A DNA stretch of 64,000 nucleotides, from contig CASHTG010000001.1 in NCBI GenBank assembly GCA_949357655.1, forward strand, positions 2,108,001-2,172,000. The letters run 5' to 3'. Each line of letters starts with the position of its first letter. The stretch's first letter is position 1. Of this stretch, positions 25,001 to 38,708 are shown one piece after another. The notes under the pieces are model-generated. The model saw only the letters and a list, made by a program, of their open reading frames with translations, was not told the origin of the DNA and searched no databases. The position numbers were made by a program, and so were the translations under genes. The stretch is from Parascedosporium putredinis (taxonomy: Eukaryota > Ascomycota > Sordariomycetes > Microascales > Microascaceae).

Positions 25001-27957
25001 GAAAATGAAGAGTATCAATTTTTATGAACAAGGAGAAGGAGAAGGAACGAAGGAAAAACTGGATGTAAGGAAAAGAAGGAAAAGCCGCAAGAAAAAACCT
25101 ATATACAAGCAGATACTGCTAAAATGAAGAGGCTTAGTATAAGTCCCCTATATTTTTACTTGCCTTGCTCAAAGGACCACCTATTCAGTAGAGCGACATT
25201 TGATGTAATAATTTCGCCCTCACTTGCCGTCATTCCTTCAGCTTGGGCTGGCGATTGCTGGTGGAGTGTACTATGCAGGGATAAGTAAGCTCAATGCTTC
25301 ATCCTATAATACATGCAGCCATGAACGATGACGATGAGCGTTGAGGCGCTGGGGGAAGGCTGCTGAGCTAAGCCCGCGCAAAGGCACGCCAATCCTCCCC
25401 ATGAGTTGACGATCTATCCCAATTAACCCGATCGCGATTGACGACTTTTTGCAACATCACGCTAGGCATGTTCAGAAACTTGACTTGTGGTGGCGAAGGC
25501 CCCAAGTGGCTCACCCTTGGTTACATACTCAAGGGGAACGGCGAGAAAGTTCGTGGGAAATTCCCCAAGCAAGGAGCACTAACAAAAGGTTGAAGAGCGT
25601 AAGCCGGGAGGCAGTCCTCAGCCCTCTGTCCTAGAATTGGTCAGAGACAGCACTGACGCCAATAGAGCCTTCCCTTCCATCCCCATCAATTGATCAATGG
25701 GATAACCTCCTTCGACACCCTCCATGAATTAACCCATTATTATGATAGCATATCAACAATGTTTATACCAACGCCACTACCATCACGAACCAGCTCAAGT
25801 TCAAACACACCGTCACGGCAAGTAGACGAACGCCAGTCTCCATCTCTACCGCTCAGAGCAGAGAATGGCTAAAAACAAGGCTCCTAGCTGACTAGCGTCT
25901 CATTCATGGCTTCTCACGGTTCTCCGCTAATCCATCAAGTTGAGGAGCTCAGTTGGTTTGCGTCCTTGGCATACCAGCAAGACGAACAAGTCGTTCTTGC
26001 TGGAATCAAACCTTGAATTTTCCCCTCGGTCCCGAGAAAGGTGGACCTGGTCCCAATGGTCGCCCAGACACCCATGCATCCAGTGGGTCGATGGCGATGG
26101 TGGCTTCGAGTCGGAGGGCAGAAGGGCAGATGAGGCCAGGCTTGTGCCGTCGAGCGAGTGCGCACGTTCTTCATGCTTATGGTGCCGGGCTTTATCGGAC
26201 TTTGCCCACGAGGGGGCACTTTGCACCCTTCCAGGGCCCAAGGTCCTTGGTCCCTTTGATCAACTCAATCAAAGCTCGGCCACGAAAGGAAAAGAAAGAA
26301 AAAAATAGGGGCAGAATGGTACAGTGGAGGAAAACTCGTGCTTGAACGCATGTAGAAGGAGCAAGAAGCCTTCTGAAGGCCCGTGACACACGGACCTGTA
26401 CACTAGTCCTAATCCTAGAGAAACACACCGCTGGGAGGCCAGCCAAAGAACGCAAATTCTTCTCTTAGGATAGGCTTGCCCACACTAATCCTTGCTTGCT
26501 GAAGGACAAGCGGACCCTTGAGTTAGCCCATTTTGGAAATACTTGCGGATTTCTCAACTGGGTTTAGGTGAAATCAAACGCTTGCACAGTGAATTGGGTG
26601 CACTGTCTTCCTATAATGATCAGTCTCCATCTTCCCTGGGCCTAGCCCCACTCAATCTCATCCTGGCCAGTGTGTGGGATTGACGGGGAAACGATGGCTG
26701 TTTGACAGCATTGAACGTTGAAGAACGGATATTGATCATTTGGGTGGGAGTAGAGGTGGATGCAGGCAACACACCCCACCAAGGTGGGCTATCTCGGAAC
26801 ATTTGGCCCATTGATCATCCCGTGTATTTTTCCCTTCGTTTTTGGAAGCTCTCGAAGACCGATATCAGACTGGGAGTGAAGCTTGATCACCAGAGCTACA
26901 CATAAAGTTAGACTCAAGAAAAGGGGAAGAAGCACGAATACCGAGGTCCAGGCGACGGACTTTGATGAAGAGAAACCATTTCCCCAAAGAGAAAGGATCT
27001 GCCAGAGCTCCCAGCCAGATCGGGACCAAAGAACGATTCCGAGGCGAGTTTAGCCATCATGGTGTTCAGACACTTGGCAGTATTCCTTGAGTCAACTCCT
27101 TGTACACCTCCCTACAGCACACGCTCAGGAGGTTGCAGTCAAAGTATTAGTGTAGAGGTGATGACGGGACGGAACCTACTCTAGCGGATGTTGAGAGGGA
27201 TTCATTGTTTCTAGAGGACGATAATACATCCATCCACCGTAATGTAGGAACGCATTCAAACAATGATCAATTACAGCTACACTAGCACGCACAGATCCAT
27301 GGGTGTATTCAGCTGTCGTCTTGGCGAGTGGTTTTGAGGAGGGACTTCATATTGTCCCATCCCCACAGCGAGGCTCAGGATTGTACAAGTATGCGCCATC
27401 GCGGAATGATTCCTCAGTTCTCAGCCTGGACTTCGAGGTTATGTGTTGGTTGGTCATCTTCTGAGGAGAGGCACTTTTTCCTGTTCCCTCTGTCCCTCAT
27501 CTCACCTTTGGCCGCCAGTGCGAAGTGGGCGATACACCTCGTCCTCGTCAATGTAATGTTCAAAGCGAGGGCGTATACGTTCAACCAATAACTTTATGCC
27601 GACCCCACTACTCTCCGCGTTGCTTCAGGAGATGGGAAACAAACAGTCCGCAATGAATGGAATTGATCAAAAAGATATTGAATCAATGGAGAATGGATAA
27701 AATATGGATCACATTGCTCGAACACCATAAACCGTCGGCGGTAGGCGGTAAGCGCTGGCGTTGTGGACCTAAAAGCCCCAGAGCCAAAGTTCTTCGCCAG
27801 TGCTCTTTAGCCACCTGCCAGTACACTTTGCGACTCGGCTGAGAGCAGCACGAGTACGCTCATAATCCCGAAGCGTCAGTGTTAAACCTAGAGAAAAAGG
27901 CAGTTGATTAATTGACTAGAAAATAACTGCGCGATGAAGAAGAAAAAGTGGAAACGG

Positions 27958-27973
27958 AAAAAAAAAAAAAAAA
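27958..27973. repeat. A16 homopolymer
   Basis: An uninterrupted run of 16 A lies in the gene-free block. Other A/T runs of 16 or more occur at 46434-46449 (T), 53473-53493 (A, inside the DUF221 gene intron), 59640-59656 (A) and 60693-60709 (A), all outside coding sequence. Confidence 0.9.
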
Positions 27974-28382
27974 GCCGGTTGACGTGCCTTGTTGAGAAAT
28001 GTGGCAATAGAGAAAACATTTGAAGTCTATTACGATGCGACCGAGGTGCTAACAAACCTTGGTAATAAATATCTTCCTCTTTTTATTTTTCTTTTCCAGG
28101 TCTAATCCTTGCGCCCGGGCTGCATGGATGGGGTGCGGCCACATGCTCAACACGTGGATGGGCCGACCATTTCAATCCTTTGGATCCAATGAATGCCCAT
28201 GCCGACCCCTCCCCAATTCCTCCCAACGTGGTGAGTGAGCACGTTCACTGACGACCGAGTTACCTCGATCCTGCGCAATCAATCAAGAACGTTACTTGCT
28301 AATCTAGCCTCAACCAATCCATCAGCCTTCCTCACCATGCATGCATGCGGCTTTATTCCAGTTTCTCCGTTGTCGCCCAGTC

Positions 28383-28409
28383 CCGCGCCCGCGCCCACGC
28401 CCACGCCCA
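28383..28409. repeat. Short GC-rich hexamer repeat
   Basis: Units of CGCCCG then CGCCCA are repeated about four to five times. The tract is non-coding by my reading. Confidence 0.7.
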
Positions 28410-31400
28410 GGAACAGATGGCTAGCTCAATGAATAGACGTTGCTTCCGGACTGAGGCTAAGATGAATTCCCTTTTGTTTTGACCTCATCATGGATTAAAC
28501 GCAAAGATGAGGAATATGTGAACACAACTATGACCCGTATCTAGGCAACGGCCTCCAGAAAAACATATAACTTCGGATCTGTGAAGGCTATTCTGCTCCA
28601 AATGCGGTCGATCATCTCGGTGATTATCAGCGCGAGGTACCCATCGATAGATATTCTAGGGGCCCCTTTTTGCTGCCAGCCCTTGCCCATCCATGCTCGT
28701 ACGTACATGTACTCTTTTTCTCCAAAGGAAAAGAAAGGCGTCCAAGGGGGTGAGTAGAACAAAGGGAAGAAACTAGGGCCTGACGACCAAGGTAATATCC
28801 TGCATATGGATAGATTACGCGCTATCTCAGTAGAAGAGCGAAACGCCCAGAGACACAACCGAACGCGTGCCTGTTGGGCGTAGGAACCCCGAAGCATCAA
28901 CGACGGTCGCCCTAGAAGTAACCTCACAGCTCTTTCCCATGGCGGCAGCGGCGCGGTGGACTTTTCTGCCTCCGCGGGGTGACGGACGTGTTGAGTCTCT
29001 ACTGAGGTAGGGCGTCTACGCATCACCACACCAGCCAGAGGGGGCTCGACCTAGAATGGTCAAAAGCTCCTTGTCGCTATTACCTATTACCTCCACGATC
29101 CATGTCACACCGGGCTCTCAAAGAACCTAATCTTGTTCCCTTGGTTCTTGCCAGGGGTTGCGAGGGCGAGGTGGACAGCCATTATTATCCGTGTGGCGGG
29201 TGAAGGCAGGTACTCCTCAGCAGGCTTAACCCACTAACGCAGTCGGGCATAGGCCAAATGCTGGATCTCACATTTCCACGTGGCATTTTTAGGGCGGACT
29301 AGGGCCAAGAATTGTTCTCTTCGGCGCAGCCGGCAGGCCTGCCTCGGGGTGGAGACTCCGCAAGAGGGTAAAAATCGCACGATGAAGAAACTAGAACAAT
29401 CTATCCGCTTAGCGAATTCCAATCGCTATTTTCCAGTTCCGAGTCCGAGGGCGTTTATCCACCTGCCAGATCCAGGTCACTCACACACTAATGGAATGCA
29501 TCCCCCATCTCTGGCCGATATCCCGTTTTCGGGAGTACGTACATGTACAGGGCGGGGCTTCCTCGCACTCGGAAGATGGCTCGACGGTCCTCGGCTGATA
29601 TGATGGCGCCGGCCTGAATCGTTCATCCAATAATTGGTGCGTGGAGGCCTGAATCAAGAACCTCTTCGCTCGGATCCAAGAGTTACTCGCCGTCCAAGCG
29701 CTGTACCAGTTGTCCGTTTGTGTTCCGAATAGATCCATTGTTCTGCCTTTCCTCCTCTCCGTAGCCGAGACAGTCGGATCTCTTTCACAGTCAGGGGTCC
29801 TCGTGATTTGACATGGAGAAGGGTTCTCCCCATGTACGAAGTAGTCAAGAAGAACCTCTGAGCTCTACTTTTGAATTCCTAGCTTTTCCTGACCACTGAT
29901 ATCATGGGTGTCAACGTTTGGTGCTAGGCCGTGGATGTAAAACCGGGCCAACAACAACGGCGGCGCCGCTCTTGGTGTTGTCACTTGGCGGCAACGAGGT
30001 TGGGGAGGTGGGGAGGCGTCTCGAGAAAAATTGCTTGTTCTTTCTGGCCCAAGCCATGGATGGGTTTATGGATCCATGGATGAATCAATCCACATTGATC
30101 GCCAAGTTTTCATTGGATCAATTCCGTTTCTGATTCGCGCCCGCGCCCGCGGGTCTCGAGCTTGTCGTTCGAGAAATCGAGCGCTAACGATAAAACCGTC
30201 TAGGATGCGTTGGCATTTTAGCCAGCCGTTCAGGTGCGCGCGCGCCAGTTCACCCGTCAAACCGCCTGTTTACCTCTGCCGGAAAAGTCATCGGCATGCC
30301 GATTGCCGCCCTGCCCGCTGACGCAGGTGTTTGTAAAGCCCATTGTCGGCCATTGGCAATTTAGCGCCGCCGCCCCTGCATCCCATTATTGAGACATTGG
30401 AGAATACTGCGGTGCCGGATTGATCCATTCTGACAGCAAAAGCTCCACACCATCTCCATTCGTGGATCGGGGCAGCAAAGCTTTTGATAAAAAGACCAGA
30501 AAGGGTACATGTAGGATATACAAGTATAGGAGTACAAGGGATGGGTTGAGGAAAGAGTGGGGGACAGGGAAACAATTAATGTGAATGTGAAGCGTATTGC
30601 CGCCTTCGAAGTGCATCTGCTCTCGTGGCCGCTCACACGGGTCGGCGTTCAAAGAATCTCCCTTCAACGTGGCCACCTTGAACACAATCATCATTCACTC
30701 TCATAAATCTCATGGGCAGGGTGGGTTCGATACGTGTATGTTTTGAGCCAACCTTGCTGACAGGGTAATGAAACCCGAAAAAGACATCCCTCCTTGTTGT
30801 TGACAAGTAATATGAAGTTGCTACTTGTACTTGGAGTGTATGAATTCGGTAGTGCGAGCTCGAAGAGGAGAACACGCCTTTGAGCAAGGCGATCCCGAAT
30901 GCCGGCTCGCAACATCCAACATCAAAGAATGTACTAGTACAGCGAATGACAGGGTTAGATCCTCATGTCTGCAAATGGCCGATTAATCGCCCTAGTGTCC
31001 GTTACGAGACCCCCAAGATAGGGACGTCTACTTCTATCGTGGCAAATCTAGGGACTCGACTTCTTTCAAGGGTCAACATTGAACTGATGAGGCCCGGGGA
31101 ACGTTCCTCGATTCTTCAGCCTTAGCAAAGTGACGCCCCCAAACGTCGCAGGACGCCCAAGGCCGATTGAGGGAAAACGGGCGCGGCACGTCAAAGTTTC
31201 ACTAATTTGCAAGTAATGGTGGTAGATGTCGATCGATTCCTGGTCATTTCACCTGCGTGCTGAGTCGGCAAGACTCTTATCGCCCGAGAGAAGGTGCAAG
31301 GTCGAAGAAAAAAAAAAAGAAAGAAAGAAAAGAAGAAAAAACAGCGATCGACAAAGTTGCCAGCCGTGTTTCATCACCGTTGCCATTGCAGCCCACGAGT

Positions 31401-34400
31401 GTGCATATAAGGGATAGGCAGCGTAGGGAAAGGGGGCCGAAACTTTTGTTTTCGACTGAATTATCCGAATCATCCTGGTGTTTGCCGCTCGAATAGTTCC
31501 TAGATCACAAGGCGCACTAGCTTTCGCGTGCTTCTCGGCAGACAAGCGAACAAGGACCAGGATTGGAAACAGGGAGAGCTGCGTTGCTCGCCGGAGCGTT
31601 GAAGAGGAGGTTACCACTCATTTATTCCTGCCCGGGAGGGATACGAAGCATGGTAGAAAGACCCATGGATTAATGACGATTCGGATGGGGGACAAGAGCG
31701 TTGAGTTACCTTTCATTTCCCCACCCCACACTCTCTTCCATGGCCGCCCTTTGAAAGGGATAGGGTTAGAAAGGCAAGGTATGATATTGCTCAAAGGCTG
31801 GCGAGGTTGGTCATGTTGGGAATCTCAATCCCGCCAAATCATTTTCGCAACGTTATATGTTGGGGGAACTCCAACGCCAGCTCTTGCTAGATGACGAAAT
31901 TGCGCAGGCGGGCGCTGGGGAAAATGTTCCGTCACCGTCACCACTCATAGGCAGCCAGCAGCCTTGAAAAGGTACAAGTACAGACACCTCAATGTCTTGA
32001 TCGTTTGAAATGTTCCGGGTTTTCAAGCAAGTGCTCCACCTGACTGTGGAGCTCTGCCACGTGGATTCTTAAGCCACACGACACGGAATGCAATGTGCAT
32101 TTCTCGACGGTTTCCTCTCGACGACGGACGGGGAGGGTGTGTGCATGGCCTGGTGCATCCCATTGAATTTTTCTTCTTCTCGACGCAAGAGTTCCCTTCG
32201 TACCCAGTACCGAGGTACAAGGTACAAGTAATACGTGCATCCCTTCCACCAATTTCGGCCTGCCCACTCGTCACTCGTCATGCATTGGTTGCTTGAGGGA
32301 AGGAGCATCTGAGAATATTATCCAAGGACGCCCCTCCCCACGAATTGATGCACCCCAAGTCTCTTGGAGAATAGATACCACGCTAGCAACCTGCCCACGA
32401 GGGATCAGTGTTCTGATTCAAGAACCCTGCCTTTCCTGGCCGAAGTTCCCGAACAACGACTCAGGTGCGACGCCGGGCTGCTGGAGAGGTTGGCCAATGT
32501 GGACTGGAATGATTTAGCCCATTGTCCCCAATCACATCAAAAAGCCGTCAAGACAGTCTTCCTCTGCAGGAAGTTTCAATCCTACTTTAGGCCCTTGACT
32601 CCAGGTGCTCGTCCATTTTCTTTCTTCTTCTGTCAAATCCCATGGTTCTCTCCGATTTTTAGGCCTGGTAAGGAGAGAAAGCCATCTAGTGTCTAGAGCG
32701 GCTGATAGCAAATCAATCTGGGTGGTGATGGTGGACTCAAGCCTTGTGGATCAAGATGATGGCGGGCGGGGGTCTAATTTTGAATGATCAATTGATAATT
32801 TGGCCTGGGCCTGAAACTGAATGATCAGCAGAGTCCCGCCGGAGGCTGTCCTCCTCCTCCATTCAACTTGACTGGATGGCAGCTAGCATTGATCATCGAC
32901 AGGCTCGGGGGCCGTCGACGGAAGGCCAACTTTGCCCACTTGACTAGGAGGAATAATACTCGAGTGCTAGTTGAGCATAGCCACCAAGAATCGAGACGCC
33001 CCTCGGCGAGATTGCGATACACAACGGAAAGAATATCACGCCAGAACAGTTAGCGTCAACGCCCTTGCTCGAGCGAGCGCGCCCCCAATCCCAATCTCCC
33101 TGCTTTGGGTGAGGTGGGTGGCTCGAGGTCAGGCCCGATTGGGGGTCTTCGAAGCCATATCAATTAACTTTTCCCCTACTCTATCCCCTATCTTATCTGT
33201 TATCTCTCTTCTTTTGAGCCAGCGAGTCCCGACGACAAGAGTGCCTGACTTTTGGTTTCGGCTTCGGCGCTCTTAGATCGCGCCATTTGCAACTCTCTAT
33301 CCACAAAACCCTGCCACCGAATTAAAGGCGGTCTGACATCACACAGCGTCGGTGCGAAGCTTGCATCAGGGATTGAGGGCTCGCTTTGCGCTGTGACCAG
33401 AGGATTAGGCCTGGGTGAGCCCAGAGTTCAGAACAGAGAGCCTATTCCAGTGCCGAGGACCGGCATTGTCTGATCTGTGGATCTTCACGTCAGTCAGTGG
33501 CTAGCTCAGGCTCTGTCATGCTCACACATTTAACGGAATGCCTATCTAGTAGCGGCAACGGCTCTTGGGGTTTGATTTCGTTGATTGTAAATGCACTTGG
33601 CAACAGTCAGACTAACCAGGACCTGCTGACATGAATTTTGAATGTTTCCGTTTTTACTTTTGATATCAAATGGTGGTGGAAGCATCGATGCTCGCAGCCT
33701 ACATGTAGCGAAGAAATAAGCGAGATTAGCCTCGCAGACTGGCCATCCCTCCGAAACAATTGATCTGCGAAACCCATGGTGAGATGGCTGATCTTGCGCC
33801 AGGAATCAAATATACTGTCACAGCACCTCAACCCTTCCCCACGATTCCTAATCTCGAAAGGGCTCAGGGCCGACTGCATCTCGACGAGAGCTAACGGGTC
33901 ATGGTTGAGGTGCACGACTTGGTCAGTTCGCCATAATATTAGAACTTATGAGGCGAGAAGGCAAGGAGTCCCCTCAGCAAGGTATGCCGGCCGGTTCCGT
34001 GATGAGTAAATCCATCAATCAACCCGTCAACCGATTCCCGTGACGCCCGTATAGCTGCGACTTTGCTTCGCTTTGAAATCATCCTTGTGCACGCATGATG
34101 GGGTTACTCATTATAATGATAACAACAATGGCGGCTGTTACCAAGTTAGGTACTTGTAGATTAAAACGAAAGATCCATGTAGCGCCAGACCGGGCAGAGT
34201 GGCCCTGCTTGCATTCGGCGCACCTTCTCGAACCTCGAGATGCCGGCCGCTCTAATGCGCGACAAGAAGGAGCAACCGGAACGGACCATGGGATGCATAA
34301 ATCGATGGTCGGCGCGCTTCTAGTCTATTCTTCCACCACCTTCCTCTTCTTCTCGCGCCCAGTATACATCAATTGATACATCTTGGCAATTTGAGTCCCT

Positions 34401-37400
34401 TGGACCTCAGGGCGGGCATCGACACGTACCACGTTCCATGCAGAAGCTGCATTTTCCTTCCGCCACCCTCTCCTCATTAATAGAATCTAGGCCTGTCTGG
34501 GCAACTACCCCTTTCCGCTTTCCCCTTTCTTCCAACACGTCCGTTCTTTCCACACTCTGGGGAAAGCACGTCCACTTTGATTTTTCTTTTCCTTCACCCG
34601 AAGATCTGTGGGTGAAAAAAATTCTGCAACTCATAGCGACACAAGGGGAGGAGATTTGGTTGGCCTCGGCTCCTCAAAACAAGCCACATGTCAGGCTACC
34701 CTCACACCTATCCCAAAACGGTAGTTTGAACGACAAGGCTGTCTGAGAGTCCTTAAAAGGGCAACAGAGGGAAATCGTGATTAAAAAGAAAGAAAAAGGG
34801 GGAAAGAAAAAGAAAAAGAACGAATAAAAAAATAGGGAAAGAAAAGTAAGGCAGGGAAGGAAACGCAATGAGGCGGGCCTCGCAACTTCCCAGCAGCAAG
34901 AAGGCACAAGGGGAGCTTCCTATAAGAGGATGACAAGAAAGATGAGGAGCACTTGAGCCACGAGAAGAGGAAGGAAAGAAGGAAGACATCGAAGCAACAC
35001 ACCTTTGCAGACACGAGGCCTACCACCGCTCCTGCCACAGTTAAAAATGCTACTCGAAATTGGCCAGCCCCGTATGCTCTGTGGTCGAACTGTGTGTTGA
35101 GCGGATGGCCGGGATGAGACTCCAACGCTGAATTGCTAATGAACAGCATCCCATCGCTGCTAGTCACGTTGCGTACCTACCCCCTTCCTTCCCGCACGTA
35201 TGCAGGCCTTGATGCGGTCGAACATGTATGAGAGTGGCCCCGCAGGCCCTTTGTAGGTAGTTTGAGGCGCGCGCCGGGGGTTTCTCCATCGCGACATCGA
35301 TCTCACCGCCCTCTGCACTCCTAAATCACCGATTAAACGATTAAATGGAATCCTCCTTGGCAGACGCAAGCTACCTCTTTTCCCCATTAGGGCCCGCGAG
35401 GGACGCCCGTCAGCCCGCTCATACCTTTTGTTAGCCGCAGACGTATCTTGAGAGAATTGGGGACCGGATGCCTTCCACCGGTTCCCTTCAGAGGCCCGCA
35501 AGGGGACACTCATGCGCTAAAGCGGCGAGCTGCCGAAAGGAAAATAAACGCGCCCGTCTTCCGTGGCTCGATACTCCTCCGGGGGCTGATCCGGTTCTCG
35601 ATGCCGAGAGTGGTAGGGCATGGAACCGTGGTTTACACATGAAGAATCGAGGTACGAGAGATACGAAGCGAAGTACCTGAATCCCTGTAAGTTGAGGTTA
35701 AAAAGTTGCAGAGCAATCTCGGTCCTTCTTTGTTGTGGGCGAAAGACACATCCATAGATGCATGTGCTCGAGTTGTGTCGTGATGCACGACCCTGTGGGC
35801 CTTTTTCACCTCTTTTCGCTTCGCCTTCAGCTTTAACTTTTCCACCAATCTTGTGGAGTGTGTTTTCCTTTTCTTGTGGCTCGAGAATATCCCAATTACC
35901 TCGGTATTTTCTGTTCAATCAACAACGATAACAATACCTCGCTGGGGTTTGATGTTCCCTTGGGGTGTGGTGAGAGAGTTGAGCCAACATACGAAGTAGG
36001 TTGGAGCGCATTTGGGAGTCAGGTTTCTCCCCTTGCCCCTCAGCTCTGACTGGCAACATCTGCCGAATAACCTTAGCTCTCGATCACCCCTTTTCTTCTT
36101 CTTTTTTTCCGCCGTCGCCCTCTCCGCCCCCTCTTCTAATCCGAGGCACAGCCATCACGAAATAGAAAACCCTAAGTCGGCCATTGCCACAGAGATGGCG
36201 TCCACCCAAGTGTCGGAAACTGATTAAGCTTTCACAAAAGCTACACCTCCCCAACCCTTTTGCTTCCATGTGGCATCCATGAAGCTAGTCTCCTGGCAGA
36301 ACGGACCATATTATCCGCCACTAGCCACAGTACCTTGACATACCCAAACCTTGGGAGATGATAATTCCGCGGAAAGAGAGTCTTGGGTGGGGGCTATCAT
36401 CTCCCAGAACCTTCGCGCCAGGCACCGCGCGCATGGGAAGCTTCCGCGGGCGAGGCTGCCAACCTCAACTGCCTTCCCGAAGATGGGTGCCGAGCAAGCG
36501 CGGCTGAAGCATTCCTCCACATCAAAAATCATTTCCGAGCATCACGTCTGGGGGAAAAAGTTTACCCTCATCTCTTCCCCGCACTCTTAACCTCTGGGCT
36601 CTAGTGAGGGGGCGACTACCGGCTCCTTCCGATGCTTAGGTGGAGGCGACGAGAAAGCTTCTCGTCTCTTTGTTCAGACACCTTCCCCAGGTGCCCCGGC
36701 CATTGGGCGAGTGGAAGAAGCAACGGTGATGAATGACCACAACCAGCGGCGCAAGCTTTGAAGCAGGGAGCTTGTAGCTGTACATGAGACGTGCTTCCGT
36801 TAGGCGGGGGAGGTCTCACGGAAGACATGGGCAAACCTTACCGGTCATTATGATGGTGGTTTGTTTGCCTCTGTTCTTGAATACACGATACGAGATGATT
36901 TCAAACCGGCCGGGTTCGGACTTCGGCAACTTAAGGGCCCCTACTTGCTCCGGCACGTCTTGAGAAAAGAGCTCCGTGAGCCACCCAAAGGCTCCCGGCA
37001 CTTATCATGAGCAATGGCGGGTGGGGGAAGAAGAGGAAGAGACCGAAAGAAAGGAGCGGAACCCTGGGAGTGTGGATCTAAGCGGTTGGTGTAAAATCCC
37101 CGTCTAACGGCTTCCCATGCCATCCATGGAACGCGGCCCAGTCTTTTGCACTATTGCAAAAGCTCGAAGAGGAATGAACGACAAACATCAAATCCTCACG
37201 TGTTCAGTGTAGCGTGCTTGTATATCCTTGCCTTCATTTTCTTTCTCAACTCTAATATTTTCGAGGCATGAAGGGCAGACCAGCATCTTCTCCCCCTGTT
37301 TTTCACTTCTTTTTGTCCAACCCTTGGTTTCTTCCCTCATCCGTCTCCAATACCTTGTGAGGAGTATTTTTTCTTCTTCATCTAGCATGCCACCGATGAG

Positions 37401-38708
37401 AGAACATGCTTGCCGAGATCCGCACCCCCTCCAACGAGCGGATTTGCCGTCCCTCGCCCTGGCACTTGCTAGCGGTGAGCAAACGAGGTGACTGGTGGGA
37501 CGGTCGACCGACTGAGTGAGCGTCAAGGGTGTGCCTACCTACTTGAACCTGGTTTCCGTCCCTGGTCACCCGTCAGCATGGCATCCCGGCAAACACCTCC
37601 CTACGCCCCCTCTCCCCGATTTCTTTCGTGATAGATCATTATTAGGATAGAAGTTGACGGGGTGAAAGGGAAAGGGCTTGAAGAAAGGGGCGGCACATGG
37701 GAAGCCCAACGTCAGGGCCTATCACTCCTGCCATGAGGTGCCGTACCTTGCCGTGATATCACTCGACAAGGTCGCCCAGAGCAGGAGATGCAACCTCACT
37801 CGCCAAGGCCGCGTGGACAGAAAACCGTCCTTGTGGGTATTAATAATACTGACACATTGATCCATGGGAGGAGGGATAAGGGTCAGGGCCCTTGGCCAGC
37901 GTCGTTTTTTTCCACGTATCTGAGATTTGGTCATACAAATGTCGATGCTGCTGTCTTACTTTGCCAAAGGGCCCCAGCGAGCCTCCGCCACGATATCATC
38001 CAAGTCTCGGATAACATCTCTAACGGGGATGCGATACGAGAGGTGACCAGGGATTCGTAGAAAACAGCCCCCATCGCCATCATGTTCGTTTCAAATACTT
38101 TATCCATTGCTCCACTTCGTTGAAGACGAAAATAAAAATACAATCATACCCCTAGACTCCTCCGGAAAAGCCGCAGTCTCCTCGCTCGTACCTAAACGAA
38201 CCATTGGTTCCGTTTGCTCCAGGTTGCCATCATGGAGAATGGCCCGATACTCGTGGGAACGGGATGACCTTTTTTCTTCTTCTTCTTTTTTTCTTTCTTT
38301 TTCTTTCTTTCTTTCTCTGCCTTCCTTGCTTGATTTTGCAATGCATGAACCCCGCTCGCCCTGCTACTCTCTCAACTTCCTCCACCATCGAACGTTTGGA
38401 TGCAAAAGGGAAAAGAGTGTACATGAAAGACGGCAGAAGAAAAGAAAAGGAGAAATCGTGGAGAGCAAATTAGAAAGGGGAAGAAAAAAAGGCAAGAGCG
38501 CTCGAATCAGGCTCGAGAACAGTATTTGAAACCCGCCGAGACTAAGCGCAGGGTCGCGAAGTAGGTATATCCATAGATAGCCAGCCTTAAGCCAAACGCG
38601 GTGCGATTTATACGAGGATCATCATCGGAGCTTGTGGGTGGACTAGATGTGGAGATGGGGGAAAGGGGACTCTGGAAGAGACGTTCACGAGGGGCCCAGC
38701 TAGAAACC

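Larger units (their letters stand above)
19095..38708. other. 19.6-kb region with no supportable gene, 5' side of flbA
   Basis: Both strands were read for known domains, splice-linked coding segments and RNA genes, and nothing could be supported. Open frames are short (longest about 240 codons, 21779-22507 minus) with mixed, non-repetitive composition and no recognisable motif. The DNA is not strikingly AT-rich, so it does not look like repeat-induced-mutation debris. Seen inside are an A16 run at 27958-27973, a hexamer repeat at 28383-28409, a 13-bp direct repeat (CCACATATCGGGT at 22119-22131 and 22148-22160), A/G-rich or T/C-rich tracts near 31307-31340, 34780-34860 and 38270-38325, and many short GGTAC/TACTTGTAC-like words. 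Part of it must hold the flbA promoter and leader. Fast-evolving genes or long non-coding RNAs cannot be excluded. Confidence 0.55.
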